Source: Paramuribaculum sp.
Lineage (GTDB): Bacteria > Bacteroidota > Bacteroidia > Bacteroidales > Muribaculaceae
Length of the DNA stretch: 10,799 nt
Assembly (NCBI GenBank): GCA_029051835.1
Contig: JAIDKJ010000188.1
Span: 1 to 10,799 of the forward strand
Direction of reading: 5' to 3'
The notes beneath the pieces were generated by a model. It searched no databases, was not told the origin of the DNA, and worked only from the letters and a program-made list of their open reading frames with translations. Positions 1-6,854 of this stretch are shown one piece after another. The position numbers were made by a program, and so were the translations under genes. Numbering within the stretch: position 1 is the first letter of the stretch; every line of letters begins with the position of its first letter.

Positions 1-78
1 CACTACAGTGAGGTCAGCAGCTCGATCGCCAAGAACGTTCTGACCGAGTGCCAGGGCCGTGTGGATTTGCTCAAGTAA
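1..78 (+). CDS. fusA: Elongation factor G, C-terminal fragment (cut by window start)
   Basis: Frame 1 is open from the first base to a TAA at 76-78 and encodes 25 residues, HYSEVSSSIAKNVL followed by a TECQGRVDLLK end. I read this as the extreme C-terminus of the ribosomal translocase EF-G, the GTPase that moves tRNA and mRNA after peptide-bond formation. The visible piece lies after domain V and has no catalytic motif. The call rests on its resemblance to Bacteroidota EF-G tails and on position, because fusA is the expected str-operon gene before rpsJ. Only 24 nt separate its stop from rpsJ, and no terminator-like hairpin is present there, so the str and S10 clusters are probably co-transcribed. 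No tuf gene intervenes, unlike in E. coli. Too little is present to exclude another gene with full certainty. Confidence 0.8.
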   Translation, partial: HYSEVSSSIAKNVLTECQGRVDLLK

Positions 79-102
79 AAATCATTCATTCCAAACAACA
101 AT

Positions 103-408
103 ATGAGCCAGAAAATCAGAATCAAACTGAAATCTTACGATCACAATCTGGTCGACAAGTCGGCTGAGAAGATTGTGAAGACCGTAAAGGCTACCGGCGC
201 TGTGATCAGCGGTCCGATACCCCTGCCTACCCACAAGCGGATCTTCACTGTCAACCGCTCGACTTTTGTCAACAAGAAGAGCCGCGAGCAGTTCCAGCTC
301 TCTTCGTTCAAGCGCCTCATCGACATCTACAACTCAACAGCCAAGACTGTCGACGCGCTGATGAAGCTTGAGCTTCCGAGCGGTGTAGAGGTTGAGATCA
401 AGGTGTGA
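103..408 (+). CDS. rpsJ: 30S ribosomal protein S10
   Basis: A complete 101-residue S10, the usual family length. Residues 38-56 carry the family signature around [10 protein letters not shown] and [16 protein letters not shown], which forms the long loop reaching into the 3' major domain of 16S rRNA in the small-subunit head. S10 is also NusE, the partner of NusB in antitermination complexes that couple transcription and translation. The ATG at 103 follows an A-rich leader (AACAACAAT) with no Shine-Dalgarno sequence, typical of Bacteroidota. It opens the S10 cluster, 24 nt after fusA. The gene ends with two consecutive in-frame stops, TGA TAG. The 58-nt gap to rplC is A-rich and shows no convincing hairpin or promoter. 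The identification is secure. Confidence 0.99.
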   Translation: MSQKIRIKLKSYDHNLVDKSAEKIVKTVKATGAVISGPIPLPTHKRIFTVNRSTFVNKKSREQFQLSSFKRLIDIYNSTAKTVDALMKLELPSGVEVEIKV

Positions 409-466
409 TAGCCTCGCGAAAGATTCAGAGAATTCAACGAAAAGCAACAATTAAAAACAAAGAGAA

Positions 467-1087
467 ATGCCAGGATTATTAGGAAAGAAAATCGGAATGA
501 CATCCGTTTTCAGTGCCGACGGCAAGAATGTGCCGTGCACTGTTATCGAAGTAGGTCCTTGCGTAGTGACTCAGGTAAAGACTGCCGAAACTGACGGCTA
601 CAGCGCCCTGCAGCTTGGTTTTGTCGAGAAGAAAGACAAGCACACCAACGCTCCCGAGGCCGGCCACTTCAAGAAGGCAGGAGTCAACCCGCAGCGACAC
701 TTGGCCGAGTTCAAGGGCTTTGAAGGCGAATACAAGGCCGGTGACACTATCACCGTCGACAGCCTTTTCACTGAGAACGACTTCGTCGACATTCAGGGAA
801 CCTCCAAGGGTAAAGGCTACCAGGGCGTAGTGAAGCGTCACGGCTTCGGCGGTGTGGGCCAGAGCACTCACGGCCAGCACAACCGTCTGCGTGCTCCCGG
901 TTCGATCGGTGCCTGCTCGTATCCCGCGAAGGTGTTCAAGGGCATGCGCATGGCCGGCCAGATGGGCAACGAGTGCGTGACCGTGCAGAACCTCCAGGTG
1001 CTGCGTGTGATGCCGGAGCACAATCTGCTTCTGATCAAGGGTTCGATACCCGGATGTAAAGGTTCAATCGTAAAAATTGAGAAATAA
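467..1087 (+). CDS. rplC: 50S ribosomal protein L3
   Basis: A complete 206-residue L3, an early-assembly 23S rRNA binder whose long finger approaches the peptidyl-transferase centre. The N-terminus [13 protein letters not shown], the loop around residues 114-127 ([14 protein letters not shown]), RAPGSIG at 142-148 and MAGQMGNE at 162-169 are all diagnostic. Where E. coli has a glutamine methylated by PrmB, in the stretch after GSIG, this protein reads ACSYPAK, so that modification site appears absent. The same is true of many bacteria outside the proteobacteria. The ATG at 467 follows an A-rich leader (AAACAAAGAGAA). The stop overlaps the rplD start by one base (TAATG at 1085-1089), which implies translational coupling of two proteins needed early in large-subunit assembly. 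Confidence 0.99.
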   Translation: MPGLLGKKIGMTSVFSADGKNVPCTVIEVGPCVVTQVKTAETDGYSALQLGFVEKKDKHTNAPEAGHFKKAGVNPQRHLAEFKGFEGEYKAGDTITVDSLFTENDFVDIQGTSKGKGYQGVVKRHGFGGVGQSTHGQHNRLRAPGSIGACSYPAKVFKGMRMAGQMGNECVTVQNLQVLRVMPEHNLLLIKGSIPGCKGSIVKIEK

Positions 1088-1707
1088 TGGAACTCGCGAT
1101 ATACAATATCAAAGGTGAGGATACCGGCCGCAAGGCTCAGCTCAACGACGCCGTGTTTGCTATCGACGCCAACGAGCACTCGGTATACCTCGACGTGAAG
1201 CAGTATCTGGCCAACCAGCGTCAGGGCACACACAAGTCGAAAGAGCGCAGCGAGGTTTCGGGTTCGACCCGTAAGCTTCACAAGCAGAAAGGCGGCGGCG
1301 GTGCCCGTATCGGCGACATCAACTCTCCGCTTCTGGTGGGTGGTGGCCGTGTATTCGGTCCGCGTCCCCGCGACTACCGCTTCAAGCTCAACAAGAAGGT
1401 GAAGCAGCTCGCTCGCCGCAGCGCCTGGACCTACAAGGTTCAGGACGGTCAGGTGAAAGTGGTTGAAGACTTCACTTTCGAGGCTCCGAAGACTAAAAAT
1501 TATATAAATTTTGCTAAAAATCTTGAAGCTGAGGGCAAAAAGCTGCTCGTCATTTTAGCGGACAACAATAAAAACGTATATTTGTCGGCTCGAAATGTTC
1601 CGGGTGCATGCATCATGCGCGCATCGGATGTCAACACTTATGCGATAATGAAGAGCAATGCCATCGTCCTGACGGAAGGTGGCCTTGAGATCATCAACAA
1701 TCTCTGA
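1087..1707 (+). CDS. rplD: 50S ribosomal protein L4
   Basis: A complete 206-residue L4. The central extended loop that lines the peptide exit tunnel lies at about residues 62-107, with [20 protein letters not shown] and [16 protein letters not shown]. The globular domain surrounds this loop. In E. coli, L4 also represses the S10 operon by binding its leader. No comparable leader can be judged here, because rpsJ follows fusA directly. The start ATG overlaps the rplC stop by one base. The C-terminal third (about 1492-1606) switches from the operon's preferred codons (AAG, AAC, TAC, TTC, CTG) to AAA, AAT, TAT, ATA, TTT, TTA, TTG and CGA. The same patch contains a promoter-like element, described separately. 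The protein itself reads normally through it, with no frameshift. Confidence 0.99.
   Translation: MELAIYNIKGEDTGRKAQLNDAVFAIDANEHSVYLDVKQYLANQRQGTHKSKERSEVSGSTRKLHKQKGGGGARIGDINSPLLVGGGRVFGPRPRDYRFKLNKKVKQLARRSAWTYKVQDGQVKVVEDFTFEAPKTKNYINFAKNLEAEGKKLLVILADNNKNVYLSARNVPGACIMRASDVNTYAIMKSNAIVLTEGGLEIINNL
1554..1590 (+). promoter_or_regulatory. Candidate internal Bacteroidota-type promoter within rplD
   Basis: TATATTTG at 1577-1584 matches the Bacteroidota sigma-ABfr -7 element TAnnTTTG exactly. TTTA at 1554-1557 matches the -33 element TTTG at three of four positions, and the spacer is 19 nt, the usual distance. A start site near 1590 would give a leader of about 135 nt before rplW. Both boxes are made by codons unusual for this operon (TTA, TAT, TTG), which fits selection on DNA sequence but does not prove it. 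A perfect -7 match is expected about once or twice per strand by chance in a window this size, so this remains a candidate. Confidence 0.35.
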
Positions 1708-1724
1708 CAAAAAAGCAACTTGAA

Positions 1725-2015
1725 ATGGACATAACAATAACCCCCATAGTCACCGAAAAGGCGACCAAGCTGACGGAGAAGCTCAACCGCTATACGTTCC
1801 GCGTGTCGCCCCAGGCCAACAAGGCCGAGATCAAGAGCCTTGTGGAGAAGCTTTACGGCGTCAAGGTTGTGAGCGTCAACACGGCAGTGGTGCGCGGCAA
1901 GAACAAGAGCCGCTGGACTAAGAGCGGTCTTCTCCGCGGTAAGAGCAACTCTTACAAGAAAGCTTTTATCACCGTAGGCGAAGGCCAGACGATAGACTTT
2001 TACAGCAACATATAA
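1725..2015 (+). CDS. rplW: 50S ribosomal protein L23
   Basis: A complete 96-residue L23, normal family length. It starts with the typical PIVTEKATKLTEKLNRYTF, where the TEK motif begins the conserved fold. The middle segment, VEKLYGVKVVSVNTAVV, carries the VxxVNT-like strand, followed by a basic loop (RGKNKSRWTK) that contacts 23S rRNA. L23 sits at the exit of the peptide tunnel and is the docking site for trigger factor, SRP and the SecY channel. The secY gene is at the other end of this window. ATG 1725 lies 17 nt after rplD, behind an A-rich leader (GCAACTTGAA). The gene stops 7 nt before rplB. Confidence 0.98.
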   Translation: MDITITPIVTEKATKLTEKLNRYTFRVSPQANKAEIKSLVEKLYGVKVVSVNTAVVRGKNKSRWTKSGLLRGKSNSYKKAFITVGEGQTIDFYSNI

Positions 2016-2022
2016 ATAAGAG

Positions 2023-2850
2023 ATGGCAGTAAGAAAATTCAAGCCCACTACACCGGGGCAAAGACACAAGGTTATTGGCGTATTCAAAGGTACGATCACT
2101 GCTACTACGCCAGAGAAATCTCTTACAGTCGGCAAGAAATCCTCGGGCGGCCGCAACGCCGAGGGACACCTCACCAACCGTTACCTGGGTGGGGGTCACA
2201 AGAGGAAATACCGCATCATCGACTTCAAGAGAAACAAAGACGGTGTGCCTGCCGTGGTAAAGTCGATAGAGTATGACCCCAACCGGTCGGCGCGTATCGC
2301 GCTGCTCTACTATGTCGACGGCGCCAAGGCATACATCATTGCACCCAACGGCCTGGAGGTAGGCACGAAGGTGATGAGCGGAGCTGAAGCAGCTCCCGAG
2401 GTAGGCAACTCGCTTCCTCTGAAAAACATCCCCGTCGGCACTCTCATCCACTGCATCGAGCTGCGTCCCGGACAGGGCGCTTTCATGGCTCGTTCGGCCG
2501 GCACATTCGCGCAGCTTGTATCGCGCGAGGGCGACTATGCTATAATCAAATTACCTTCGGGTGAAACCCGTAAGGTCCTGGCCACATGCAAGGCTACGGT
2601 AGGTGTCGTAGGCAACAGCGAGCACTCGCTGGAGCGTAGCGGCAAGGCCGGACGTTCTCGCTGGCTCGGCCGCCGTCCGCGCAACCGCGGCGTTGTGATG
2701 AACCCTGTCGACCACCCGATGGGCGGCGGCGAGGGACGCGCTTCGGGCGGACATCCGCGTTCGCGCAAGGGCCTCTACAGCAAGGGTCTCAAGACACGTG
2801 CGCCGAAGAAGAGCTCTTCGAAGTACATTATTGAAAGAAGGAAAAAGTAA
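2023..2850 (+). CDS. rplB: 50S ribosomal protein L2
   Basis: A complete 275-residue L2, the large RNA-binding protein near the peptidyl-transferase centre that also bridges to the 30S subunit. The OB-fold and SH3-like domains are marked by [33 protein letters not shown] and [17 protein letters not shown]. The C-terminal region has [13 protein letters not shown] (about residues 227-239). The histidine of VDHP (residue 231), whose E. coli counterpart has been tied to peptidyl transfer, is kept. The next histidine of the E. coli DHPHGGG motif is methionine here, which I recall as normal for Bacteroidales. The basic tail ends in YIIERRKK. The ATG follows AATAAGAG with no clear Shine-Dalgarno sequence. 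Neighbours are rplW (7 nt before) and rpsS (19 nt after). Confidence 0.99.
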   Translation: MAVRKFKPTTPGQRHKVIGVFKGTITATTPEKSLTVGKKSSGGRNAEGHLTNRYLGGGHKRKYRIIDFKRNKDGVPAVVKSIEYDPNRSARIALLYYVDGAKAYIIAPNGLEVGTKVMSGAEAAPEVGNSLPLKNIPVGTLIHCIELRPGQGAFMARSAGTFAQLVSREGDYAIIKLPSGETRKVLATCKATVGVVGNSEHSLERSGKAGRSRWLGRRPRNRGVVMNPVDHPMGGGEGRASGGHPRSRKGLYSKGLKTRAPKKSSSKYIIERRKK

Positions 2851-2869
2851 TCTGATTAAGTAAAGCAAT

Positions 2870-3136
2870 ATGAGTCGTTCGTTAAAGAAAGGGCCGTATA
2901 TCAGCGTGAAGCTGGAGAAGAAGGTGACCGCGATGGAAGAGAGCGGCAAGAAGTCGGTGATCAAGACATGGAGCCGTGCTTCGATGATCGCTCCCGAATT
3001 CGTAGGCCACACGTTTGCGGTCCACAACGGCAACAAGTTCATCCCCGTCTACGTGACCGAGAACATGGTAGGCCACAAGCTGGGAGAATTCGCTCCGACA
3101 CGTAACTTCCGCGGCCACGGCGGCAACAAGAAGTGA
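2870..3136 (+). CDS. rpsS: 30S ribosomal protein S19
   Basis: A complete 88-residue S19, which binds 16S rRNA in the subunit head next to S13 and contributes to the inter-subunit bridge near the A-site tRNA. The N-terminus [10 protein letters not shown] and the core [38 protein letters not shown] and [16 protein letters not shown] are near-universal family signatures. ATG 2870 has the A-rich leader GTAAAGCAAT. As in rpsJ, the gene ends with tandem in-frame stops (TGA TAG). A small hairpin follows directly in the 45-nt gap before rplV. Confidence 0.99.
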   Translation: MSRSLKKGPYISVKLEKKVTAMEESGKKSVIKTWSRASMIAPEFVGHTFAVHNGNKFIPVYVTENMVGHKLGEFAPTRNFRGHGGNKK

Positions 3137-3138
3137 TA

Positions 3139-3151
3139 GTCGGGCGCCGAC
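3139..3151 (+). other. Short perfect hairpin after rpsS
   Basis: GTCGG (3139-3143) and CCGAC (3147-3151) form a perfect 5-bp GC-rich stem closing a GCG loop. It starts three bases after the rpsS stop codon. It is followed by an A-rich run rather than a T-run, so it does not resemble an intrinsic terminator. It might limit 3' exonuclease decay or separate the translation of rpsS and rplV. It is short enough to be chance. Confidence 0.35.
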
Positions 3152-3181
3152 ATTAACAAGAAAAAAGAAAGAAAAATACAA

Positions 3182-3592
3182 ATGGGTGTAAGAAAAAGAA
3201 ATACTGCCGAAAGGATCAAGGCCGAGCGCAAGGATATCGCCTTCGCGAAGCTGACCAATATCCCTTCGTCGCCGCGCAAGATGCGTCTTGTGGCGGATAT
3301 GGTGCGCGGCGTTGAAGTGTTCCGTGCGCTGGGCATCCTGAAGTTCTCCAACAAGGAGGCCGCTGCCAAGCTCGAGAAGCTGCTGCGGAGCGCTATCGCC
3401 AACTGGGAAGCCAAGAATGAGAGAAAGGCCGAGAACGGCGAGCTGTGTGTGAGCACGATCTACGTTAACTGCGCTCCGATGCTGAAGCGTCTGCGTCCGG
3501 CTCCCCAGGGCCGCGGTTATCGTATCCGCAAGCGTGCCAACCACGTGACTCTCATAGTAGACACAATCGAAAACGCTAAAAAGAAAGCATAA
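3182..3592 (+). CDS. rplV: 50S ribosomal protein L22
   Basis: A complete 136-residue L22, longer than the roughly 110 residues of E. coli because of an N-terminal extension ([17 protein letters not shown]) and a short C-terminal basic end. I recall this extended form from Bacteroidota. The core starts at [20 protein letters not shown]. The beta-hairpin that reaches into the peptide exit tunnel and borders the macrolide site lies around [20 protein letters not shown] (about residues 104-123). ATG 3182 follows a 45-nt gap whose last part is strongly A-rich (AAAGAAAGAAAAATACAA), with no Shine-Dalgarno core. Only 3 nt separate the stop from rpsC, so the two are probably translated in a coupled way. 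Confidence 0.99.
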   Translation: MGVRKRNTAERIKAERKDIAFAKLTNIPSSPRKMRLVADMVRGVEVFRALGILKFSNKEAAAKLEKLLRSAIANWEAKNERKAENGELCVSTIYVNCAPMLKRLRPAPQGRGYRIRKRANHVTLIVDTIENAKKKA

Positions 3593-3595
3593 GGC

Positions 3596-4345
3596 ATGGG
3601 ACAGAAAGTAAATCCTGTTAGCAACCGTCTGGGTATCGTCCGCGGTTGGGACTCCAACTGGTATGACGTCAAGAAGCTGGCTGACAATATCCTTGAGGAT
3701 TCGAAGCTGCGCAAATATCTCAACGTCCGCCTTGCCAAGTGCAGTGTGTCGCGTATCGTCATCGAGCGCACTCTCAAGCTTATCACCATCACGGTGTGCA
3801 CCTCTCGTCCGGGTCTGATCATAGGCAAGGGCGGCCAGGAGGTCGACAAGCTGAAAGAGGAGCTCAAGAAGATCACCGACAAGGATGTACAGATCAACAT
3901 TTTCGAGGTAAAGCGTCCGGATCTCGACGCTCAGATCGTGGCAAGCACTATCGCTCGCCAGATCGAGGGCAAGATCGCTTACCGCCGTGCTGTGAAGATG
4001 GCTATCGCCGCTACGATGCGCAGCGGCGCCGAGGGCATCAAGGTGCAGATCAGCGGCCGTCTGAACGGTGCTGAGATCGCACGTTCGGAGATGTTCAAGG
4101 AGGGTCGTACTCCGCTCCACACTCTGCGTGCGGATATCGACTACGCTCTTGTCGAGGCTCACACCAAGGTGGGCGTGATCGGTGTTAAGGTCTGGATCTG
4201 CCGTGGCGAGGTCTATGGCAAGAAGGATCTGGCTCCTTCATTCACTTCTCAGAGCAAAGAGAGCCGTCCGGGCCAGGGCGCTCCTCGTCGCGACCGCGGC
4301 GGCCGCGGTTTCCGTGGCGGTAAGGGTGGCGCTGGCAACCGTTAA
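3596..4345 (+). CDS. rpsC: 30S ribosomal protein S3 with RGG-like C-terminal tail
   Basis: A complete 249-residue S3. The KH domain has its GxxG loop as GKGG at residues 77-80, inside [17 protein letters not shown]3 lines the mRNA entry channel with S4 and S5. The arginines and lysine linked to ribosomal mRNA-helicase activity in E. coli (R131, R132, K135) are matched here by R130, R131 and K134 in YRRAVKMA. The S3-specific C-terminal domain follows ([36 protein letters not shown]). After the folded part, residues 221-249 form a low-complexity Gly/Arg/Pro tail with [14 protein letters not shown], probably disordered and RNA-binding. Bacterial S3 tails vary, and I cannot say how usual this exact form is. 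The ATG lies 3 nt after rplV. Confidence 0.99.
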   Translation: MGQKVNPVSNRLGIVRGWDSNWYDVKKLADNILEDSKLRKYLNVRLAKCSVSRIVIERTLKLITITVCTSRPGLIIGKGGQEVDKLKEELKKITDKDVQINIFEVKRPDLDAQIVASTIARQIEGKIAYRRAVKMAIAATMRSGAEGIKVQISGRLNGAEIARSEMFKEGRTPLHTLRADIDYALVEAHTKVGVIGVKVWICRGEVYGKKDLAPSFTSQSKESRPGQGAPRRDRGGRGFRGGKGGAGNR

Positions 4346-4366
4346 ACCAACTCATAGTAAAAGAAG

Positions 4367-4798
4367 ATGTTACAACCCAAGAAAACAAAATTCCGCCGCG
4401 CGCAGAAAGGCCGCATGAAGGGCATCGCTCAGCGTGGCAACCAGTTGGCCTTCGGTTCGTTTGGCATTAAGACTCTTGAGTCGAAGTGGATCACGGGCCG
4501 TCAGATCGAGGCTGCTCGTGTGGCCGTGACCCGCTACATGCAGCGTCAGGGTCAGATATGGATCCGCATATTCCCCGACAAGCCTATCACCAAGAAGCCT
4601 GCCGAGGTGCGAATGGGTAAAGGTAAAGGTTCGCCCGAAGGCTTCGTGGCTCCTGTGACTCCCGGCCGCATGCTCATCGAGGTGGAGGGTGTCAGCTACG
4701 ACATCGCCAAGGAGGCGCTGCGTCTGGCAGCCCAGAAGCTTCCGGTGATAACGAAGTTTGTGGTACGTCGTGACTATGATCCGACTCAAAACGTGTAA
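4367..4798 (+). CDS. rplP: 50S ribosomal protein L16
   Basis: A complete 143-residue L16, slightly longer than the E. coli protein (136). L16 binds near the A-site tRNA elbow and the peptidyl-transferase region and joins late in 50S assembly. Visible signatures are [40 protein letters not shown] and [20 protein letters not shown]. The arginine of VRMGKGKG (residue 82), hydroxylated by RoxA in E. coli, is present, but whether a hydroxylase exists here cannot be seen. ATG 4367 follows GTAAAAGAAG, which has little anti-Shine-Dalgarno complementarity. It lies 21 nt after rpsC and 6 nt before rpmC. Confidence 0.99.
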   Translation: MLQPKKTKFRRAQKGRMKGIAQRGNQLAFGSFGIKTLESKWITGRQIEAARVAVTRYMQRQGQIWIRIFPDKPITKKPAEVRMGKGKGSPEGFVAPVTPGRMLIEVEGVSYDIAKEALRLAAQKLPVITKFVVRRDYDPTQNV

Positions 4799-4804
4799 GC
4801 GATT

Positions 4805-5002
4805 ATGAAAAAAGTAGAGATAAAAGAGCTGAGCACGCAGGACCTCAAGGAGCGTCTGGAAGTGATGGAGCATGAATATGCGCAGCTGAAGATCAATCAT
4901 TCGGTATCTCCGATTGACAATCCCGCTCAGATACGCCGCGACCGCCGCATGATAGCCCGCGTGAAGACAGAGTTGCGCCAGCGTGAGCTCAACAACAAAT
5001 AA
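4805..5002 (+). CDS. rpmC: 50S ribosomal protein L29
   Basis: A complete 65-residue L29, a two-helix protein near the tunnel exit next to L23 and part of the docking region for nascent-chain factors. The sequence [20 protein letters not shown] opens helix 1. The second helix carries the family pattern [20 protein letters not shown], equivalent to the NP-x-x-I-R-xx-RR-x-IAR signature. ATG 4805 is only 6 nt after rplP, so re-initiation or coupling is likely. The leader (AAGCGATT) has no Shine-Dalgarno sequence. Confidence 0.98.
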   Translation: MKKVEIKELSTQDLKERLEVMEHEYAQLKINHSVSPIDNPAQIRRDRRMIARVKTELRQRELNNK

Positions 5003-5019
5003 ACAGCGCTGAGGAAACT

Positions 5020-5277
5020 ATGGAAGAAAGAAATTTACGTAAGGAACGCATAGGCGTTGTGTCGAGCAACAAGGGCGACAAGACGATCACTGTGACCGTT
5101 AAGTGGAAGGAGAAGCATCCTATCTACGGCAAGTTTGTCAACAAGACGAAGAAGTATCACGCCCACGACGAGAAGAACGAGTGCTCGGTAGGCGATACCG
5201 TCCGTCTGATGGAGACCCGCCCCTTGAGCAAGACCAAGAGATGGAGATTAGTAGAAATCATCGAAAAAGTTAAGTAA
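5020..5277 (+). CDS. rpsQ: 30S ribosomal protein S17
   Basis: A complete 85-residue S17, an OB-fold primary binder of the 5' domain of 16S rRNA that stabilises the body of the 30S subunit. Signatures are [39 protein letters not shown] and the C-terminal [23 protein letters not shown] 5020 lies 17 nt after rpmC. A GAGGA at 5011-5015 resembles a weak Shine-Dalgarno sequence, but only 4 nt separate it from the ATG, so its use is doubtful. This is the last gene of the S10 cluster. The spc cluster follows after 5 nt with no terminator. Confidence 0.98.
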   Translation: MEERNLRKERIGVVSSNKGDKTITVTVKWKEKHPIYGKFVNKTKKYHAHDEKNECSVGDTVRLMETRPLSKTKRWRLVEIIEKVK

Positions 5278-5282
5278 GCATC

Positions 5283-5648
5283 ATGATACAGACAGAAAGC
5301 CGTTTGACGGTAGCCGACAACAGCGGCGCCAAGGAGGCCCTGTGCATCCACGTGCTGGGTGGCACCGGCCGCCGTTATGCTACGGTGGGCGACATCATCG
5401 TGGTGTCGGTCAAGAGCGTGATTCCTTCTTCGGACGTGAAGAAGGGCACTGTGTCGAAGGCCGTGGTGGTACGCACCAAGAAGGAGATCCGCAGGCAGGA
5501 CGGAAGCTATATCCGCTTCGACGACAACGCTTGTGTGCTTCTCAACAATGCCGGCGAACTGCGCGGCACCCGTATCTTCGGTCCGGTGGCCCGCGAGCTG
5601 CGCGCTACCAACATGAAGATCGTGTCGCTGGCTCCGGAAGTGTTATAA
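5283..5648 (+). CDS. rplN: 50S ribosomal protein L14
   Basis: A complete 121-residue L14, standard length. It forms inter-subunit bridges with h14 of 16S rRNA next to L19 and is the binding site of the silencing factor RsfS. The protein is unmistakable: [20 protein letters not shown] at the start, [19 protein letters not shown] in the beta-barrel, then [20 protein letters not shown] and [13 protein letters not shown]. It begins the classical spc cluster, yet only 5 nt separate it from rpsQ and no promoter is visible in that gap. The S10 and spc clusters are therefore probably one transcript here. The leader GTAAGCATC has no Shine-Dalgarno sequence. Confidence 0.99.
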   Translation: MIQTESRLTVADNSGAKEALCIHVLGGTGRRYATVGDIIVVSVKSVIPSSDVKKGTVSKAVVVRTKKEIRRQDGSYIRFDDNACVLLNNAGELRGTRIFGPVARELRATNMKIVSLAPEVL

Positions 5649-5672
5649 TCCCCGTGATAGTACAAACAGACA

Positions 5673-5993
5673 ATGAACAAGATTAATATCAAGAAGGGCG
5701 ACACAGTCTACGTGCTTGCGGGCGATGACCGCGGCAAGACGGGCCGCGTGCTGAAGGTCGATGCGGCCAAGCAGCGTGCCATCGTTGAGGGCGTGAATGT
5801 CGTCACGAAGGCAACCAAGCCCAGCGCGAAGCATCCGCAGGGCGGTTTAGTGAAGATGGAGGCTCCGGTACACGTTTCGAATCTGAGCCTGATTGACCCC
5901 AAGAGCGGCAAGCCGACACGTATCTTCCGCAAGAAGAACGATGAGGGTCGTTCCGTACGTTACGCACAAAAGTCAGGAGAGGAGATTAAGTGA
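5673..5993 (+). CDS. rplX: 50S ribosomal protein L24
   Basis: A complete 106-residue L24, an assembly-initiating protein that binds the 5' end of 23S rRNA near the tunnel exit. The KOW motif lies at residues 5-32, with [20 protein letters not shown]. The typical basic segment [20 protein letters not shown] and the strand [12 protein letters not shown] follow. ATG 5673 lies 24 nt after rplN, behind an A-rich leader (CAAACAGACA). The last codons contain GAG GAG, which also provide the Shine-Dalgarno-like AGAGGAG for rplE. The stop overlaps the rplE start by one base. Confidence 0.98.
   Translation: MNKINIKKGDTVYVLAGDDRGKTGRVLKVDAAKQRAIVEGVNVVTKATKPSAKHPQGGLVKMEAPVHVSNLSLIDPKSGKPTRIFRKKNDEGRSVRYAQKSGEEIK
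5978..5984 (+). promoter_or_regulatory. Shine-Dalgarno sequence for rplE, inside the rplX end
   Basis: AGAGGAG ends 8 nt before the rplE ATG at 5993, a good spacing for pairing with the 16S rRNA 3' end. It is made by Glu codons at the end of rplX. Most starts in this window lack such a sequence. It also favours ATG 5993 over the GTG one codon upstream at 5990. Confidence 0.6.
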
Positions 5994-6544
5994 TGAGCAC
6001 AACGACACTGAAAAACGACTATAAGGAGCGGATAGTGCCTGCTCTGGTGAAGCAGTTCAACTATACAAGCGTCATGCAGGTTCCGACCTTGAAGAAGATT
6101 GTGATCAATCAGGGTCTGGGCGAGGCTACTCAGGACAAGAAGATCATCGAGACTGCGATCCGCGAGCTGACGGACATCACCGGCCAGAAGGCTGTGGCGA
6201 CTCTCTCTCGCAAGGATATCTCGAACTTCAAGCTCCGCAAGAAGATGCCCGTTGGCGTGATGGTGACTCTGCGTCGCGACAAGATGTATGAGTTCCTGGA
6301 GCGTCTGATCCGTGTGGCTCTTCCGCGTATCCGCGACTTCAAGGGTATCGAGGGCAAGCTCGACGGCCGTGGCAACTATACTCTCGGCATCACTGAGCAG
6401 ATCATCTTCCCCGAGATCAATATCGACAATATCAGCAAGCTGCTGGGCATGAATATCACTTTCGTGACTTCGGCCAATACCGACGAGGAGGGCTATGCTC
6501 TTCTGAAGGAATTCGGTCTGCCCTTCAAGAATGCTAAAAAGTAA
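5993..6544 (+). CDS. rplE: 50S ribosomal protein L5
   Basis: A complete 183-residue L5, which binds 5S rRNA together with L18 in the central protuberance and contacts the P-site tRNA. Signatures include [60 protein letters not shown] and the C-terminal [19 protein letters not shown] chose ATG 5993, which overlaps the rplX stop as TGATG and has a well-spaced Shine-Dalgarno sequence. A GTG at 5990 would add one Met and is less likely. In E. coli the S8 repressor binds the mRNA at the rplE start. I do not recognise that site here, and the structured region in this operon lies instead before rpsH. Confidence 0.98.
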   Translation: MSTTTLKNDYKERIVPALVKQFNYTSVMQVPTLKKIVINQGLGEATQDKKIIETAIRELTDITGQKAVATLSRKDISNFKLRKKMPVGVMVTLRRDKMYEFLERLIRVALPRIRDFKGIEGKLDGRGNYTLGITEQIIFPEINIDNISKLLGMNITFVTSANTDEEGYALLKEFGLPFKNAKK

Positions 6545-6564
6545 CCCCAAGCTGATTACAAGAA

Positions 6565-6834
6565 ATGGCAAAAGAATCAATGAAAGCCCGCGAGGTGAAG
6601 AGAGCCAAGCTCGTGGCCAAGTATGCCGCCAAGCATGATGCCCTGAAGGCAGCCGGCGACTACGAGGGTCTGCAGCTTCTGCCCAAAAATGCCTCGAAGG
6701 TGCGCATGCACAACCGCTGCAGCATCACCGGCCGTCCGAAAGGCTATATGCGCCAGTTCGGTCTGTCGAGAATTCAGTTCCGCGAGATGGCCTCTCAGGG
6801 TCTGATTCCGGGTGTGAAGAAGGCGAGCTGGTAA
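6565..6834 (+). CDS. rpsN: 30S ribosomal protein S14, zinc-free type
   Basis: A complete 89-residue S14, a head protein near h31 and h43 of 16S rRNA. The N-terminus [20 protein letters not shown] and the C-terminal [20 protein letters not shown] and [18 protein letters not shown] identify it. The two CxxC pairs of the zinc-binding form are absent: the only cysteine is the one in NRCSITG. It is therefore the C-minus type, and shorter than the E. coli version (101). ATG 6565 has the A-rich leader TTACAAGAA, 20 nt after rplE. It is followed by the only large intergenic gap of the window, which carries two stem-loops. Confidence 0.98.
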   Translation: MAKESMKAREVKRAKLVAKYAAKHDALKAAGDYEGLQLLPKNASKVRMHNRCSITGRPKGYMRQFGLSRIQFREMASQGLIPGVKKASW

Positions 6835-6854
6835 AACAATGCTGCGCGAGACGT

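Noticed and set aside
406..411. Tandem stop codons TGA TAG after rpsJ (and again after rpsS at 3134-3139) as a readthrough guard
   Set aside because: Two cases among 21 complete genes could easily be chance; recorded only within the gene entries.
479..1021. A 180-codon minus-strand frame opposite rplC
   Set aside because: It is a shadow of L3. The sense protein is conserved end to end, and the antisense product looks like no family I know.
2700..2850. L2 with methionine in place of histidine in the DHPHGGG motif, as a possible catalytic defect
   Set aside because: The histidine of VDHP is retained, and as I recall DHPMGGG is the normal Bacteroidales form, so it is a lineage trait.
2882..4162. 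A 426-codon open frame on the minus strand opposite rpsS, rplV and rpsC
   Set aside because: It is fully antisense to three unmistakable ribosomal genes. Long minus frames are expected where sense codons avoid the patterns that give stops in the complement. The product has no recognisable domain and odd composition (His- and Leu-rich).
5990..5992. GTG as an alternative rplE start one codon upstream
   Set aside because: ATG 5993 gives the usual TGATG overlap and better spacing to AGAGGAG. The difference is one residue.
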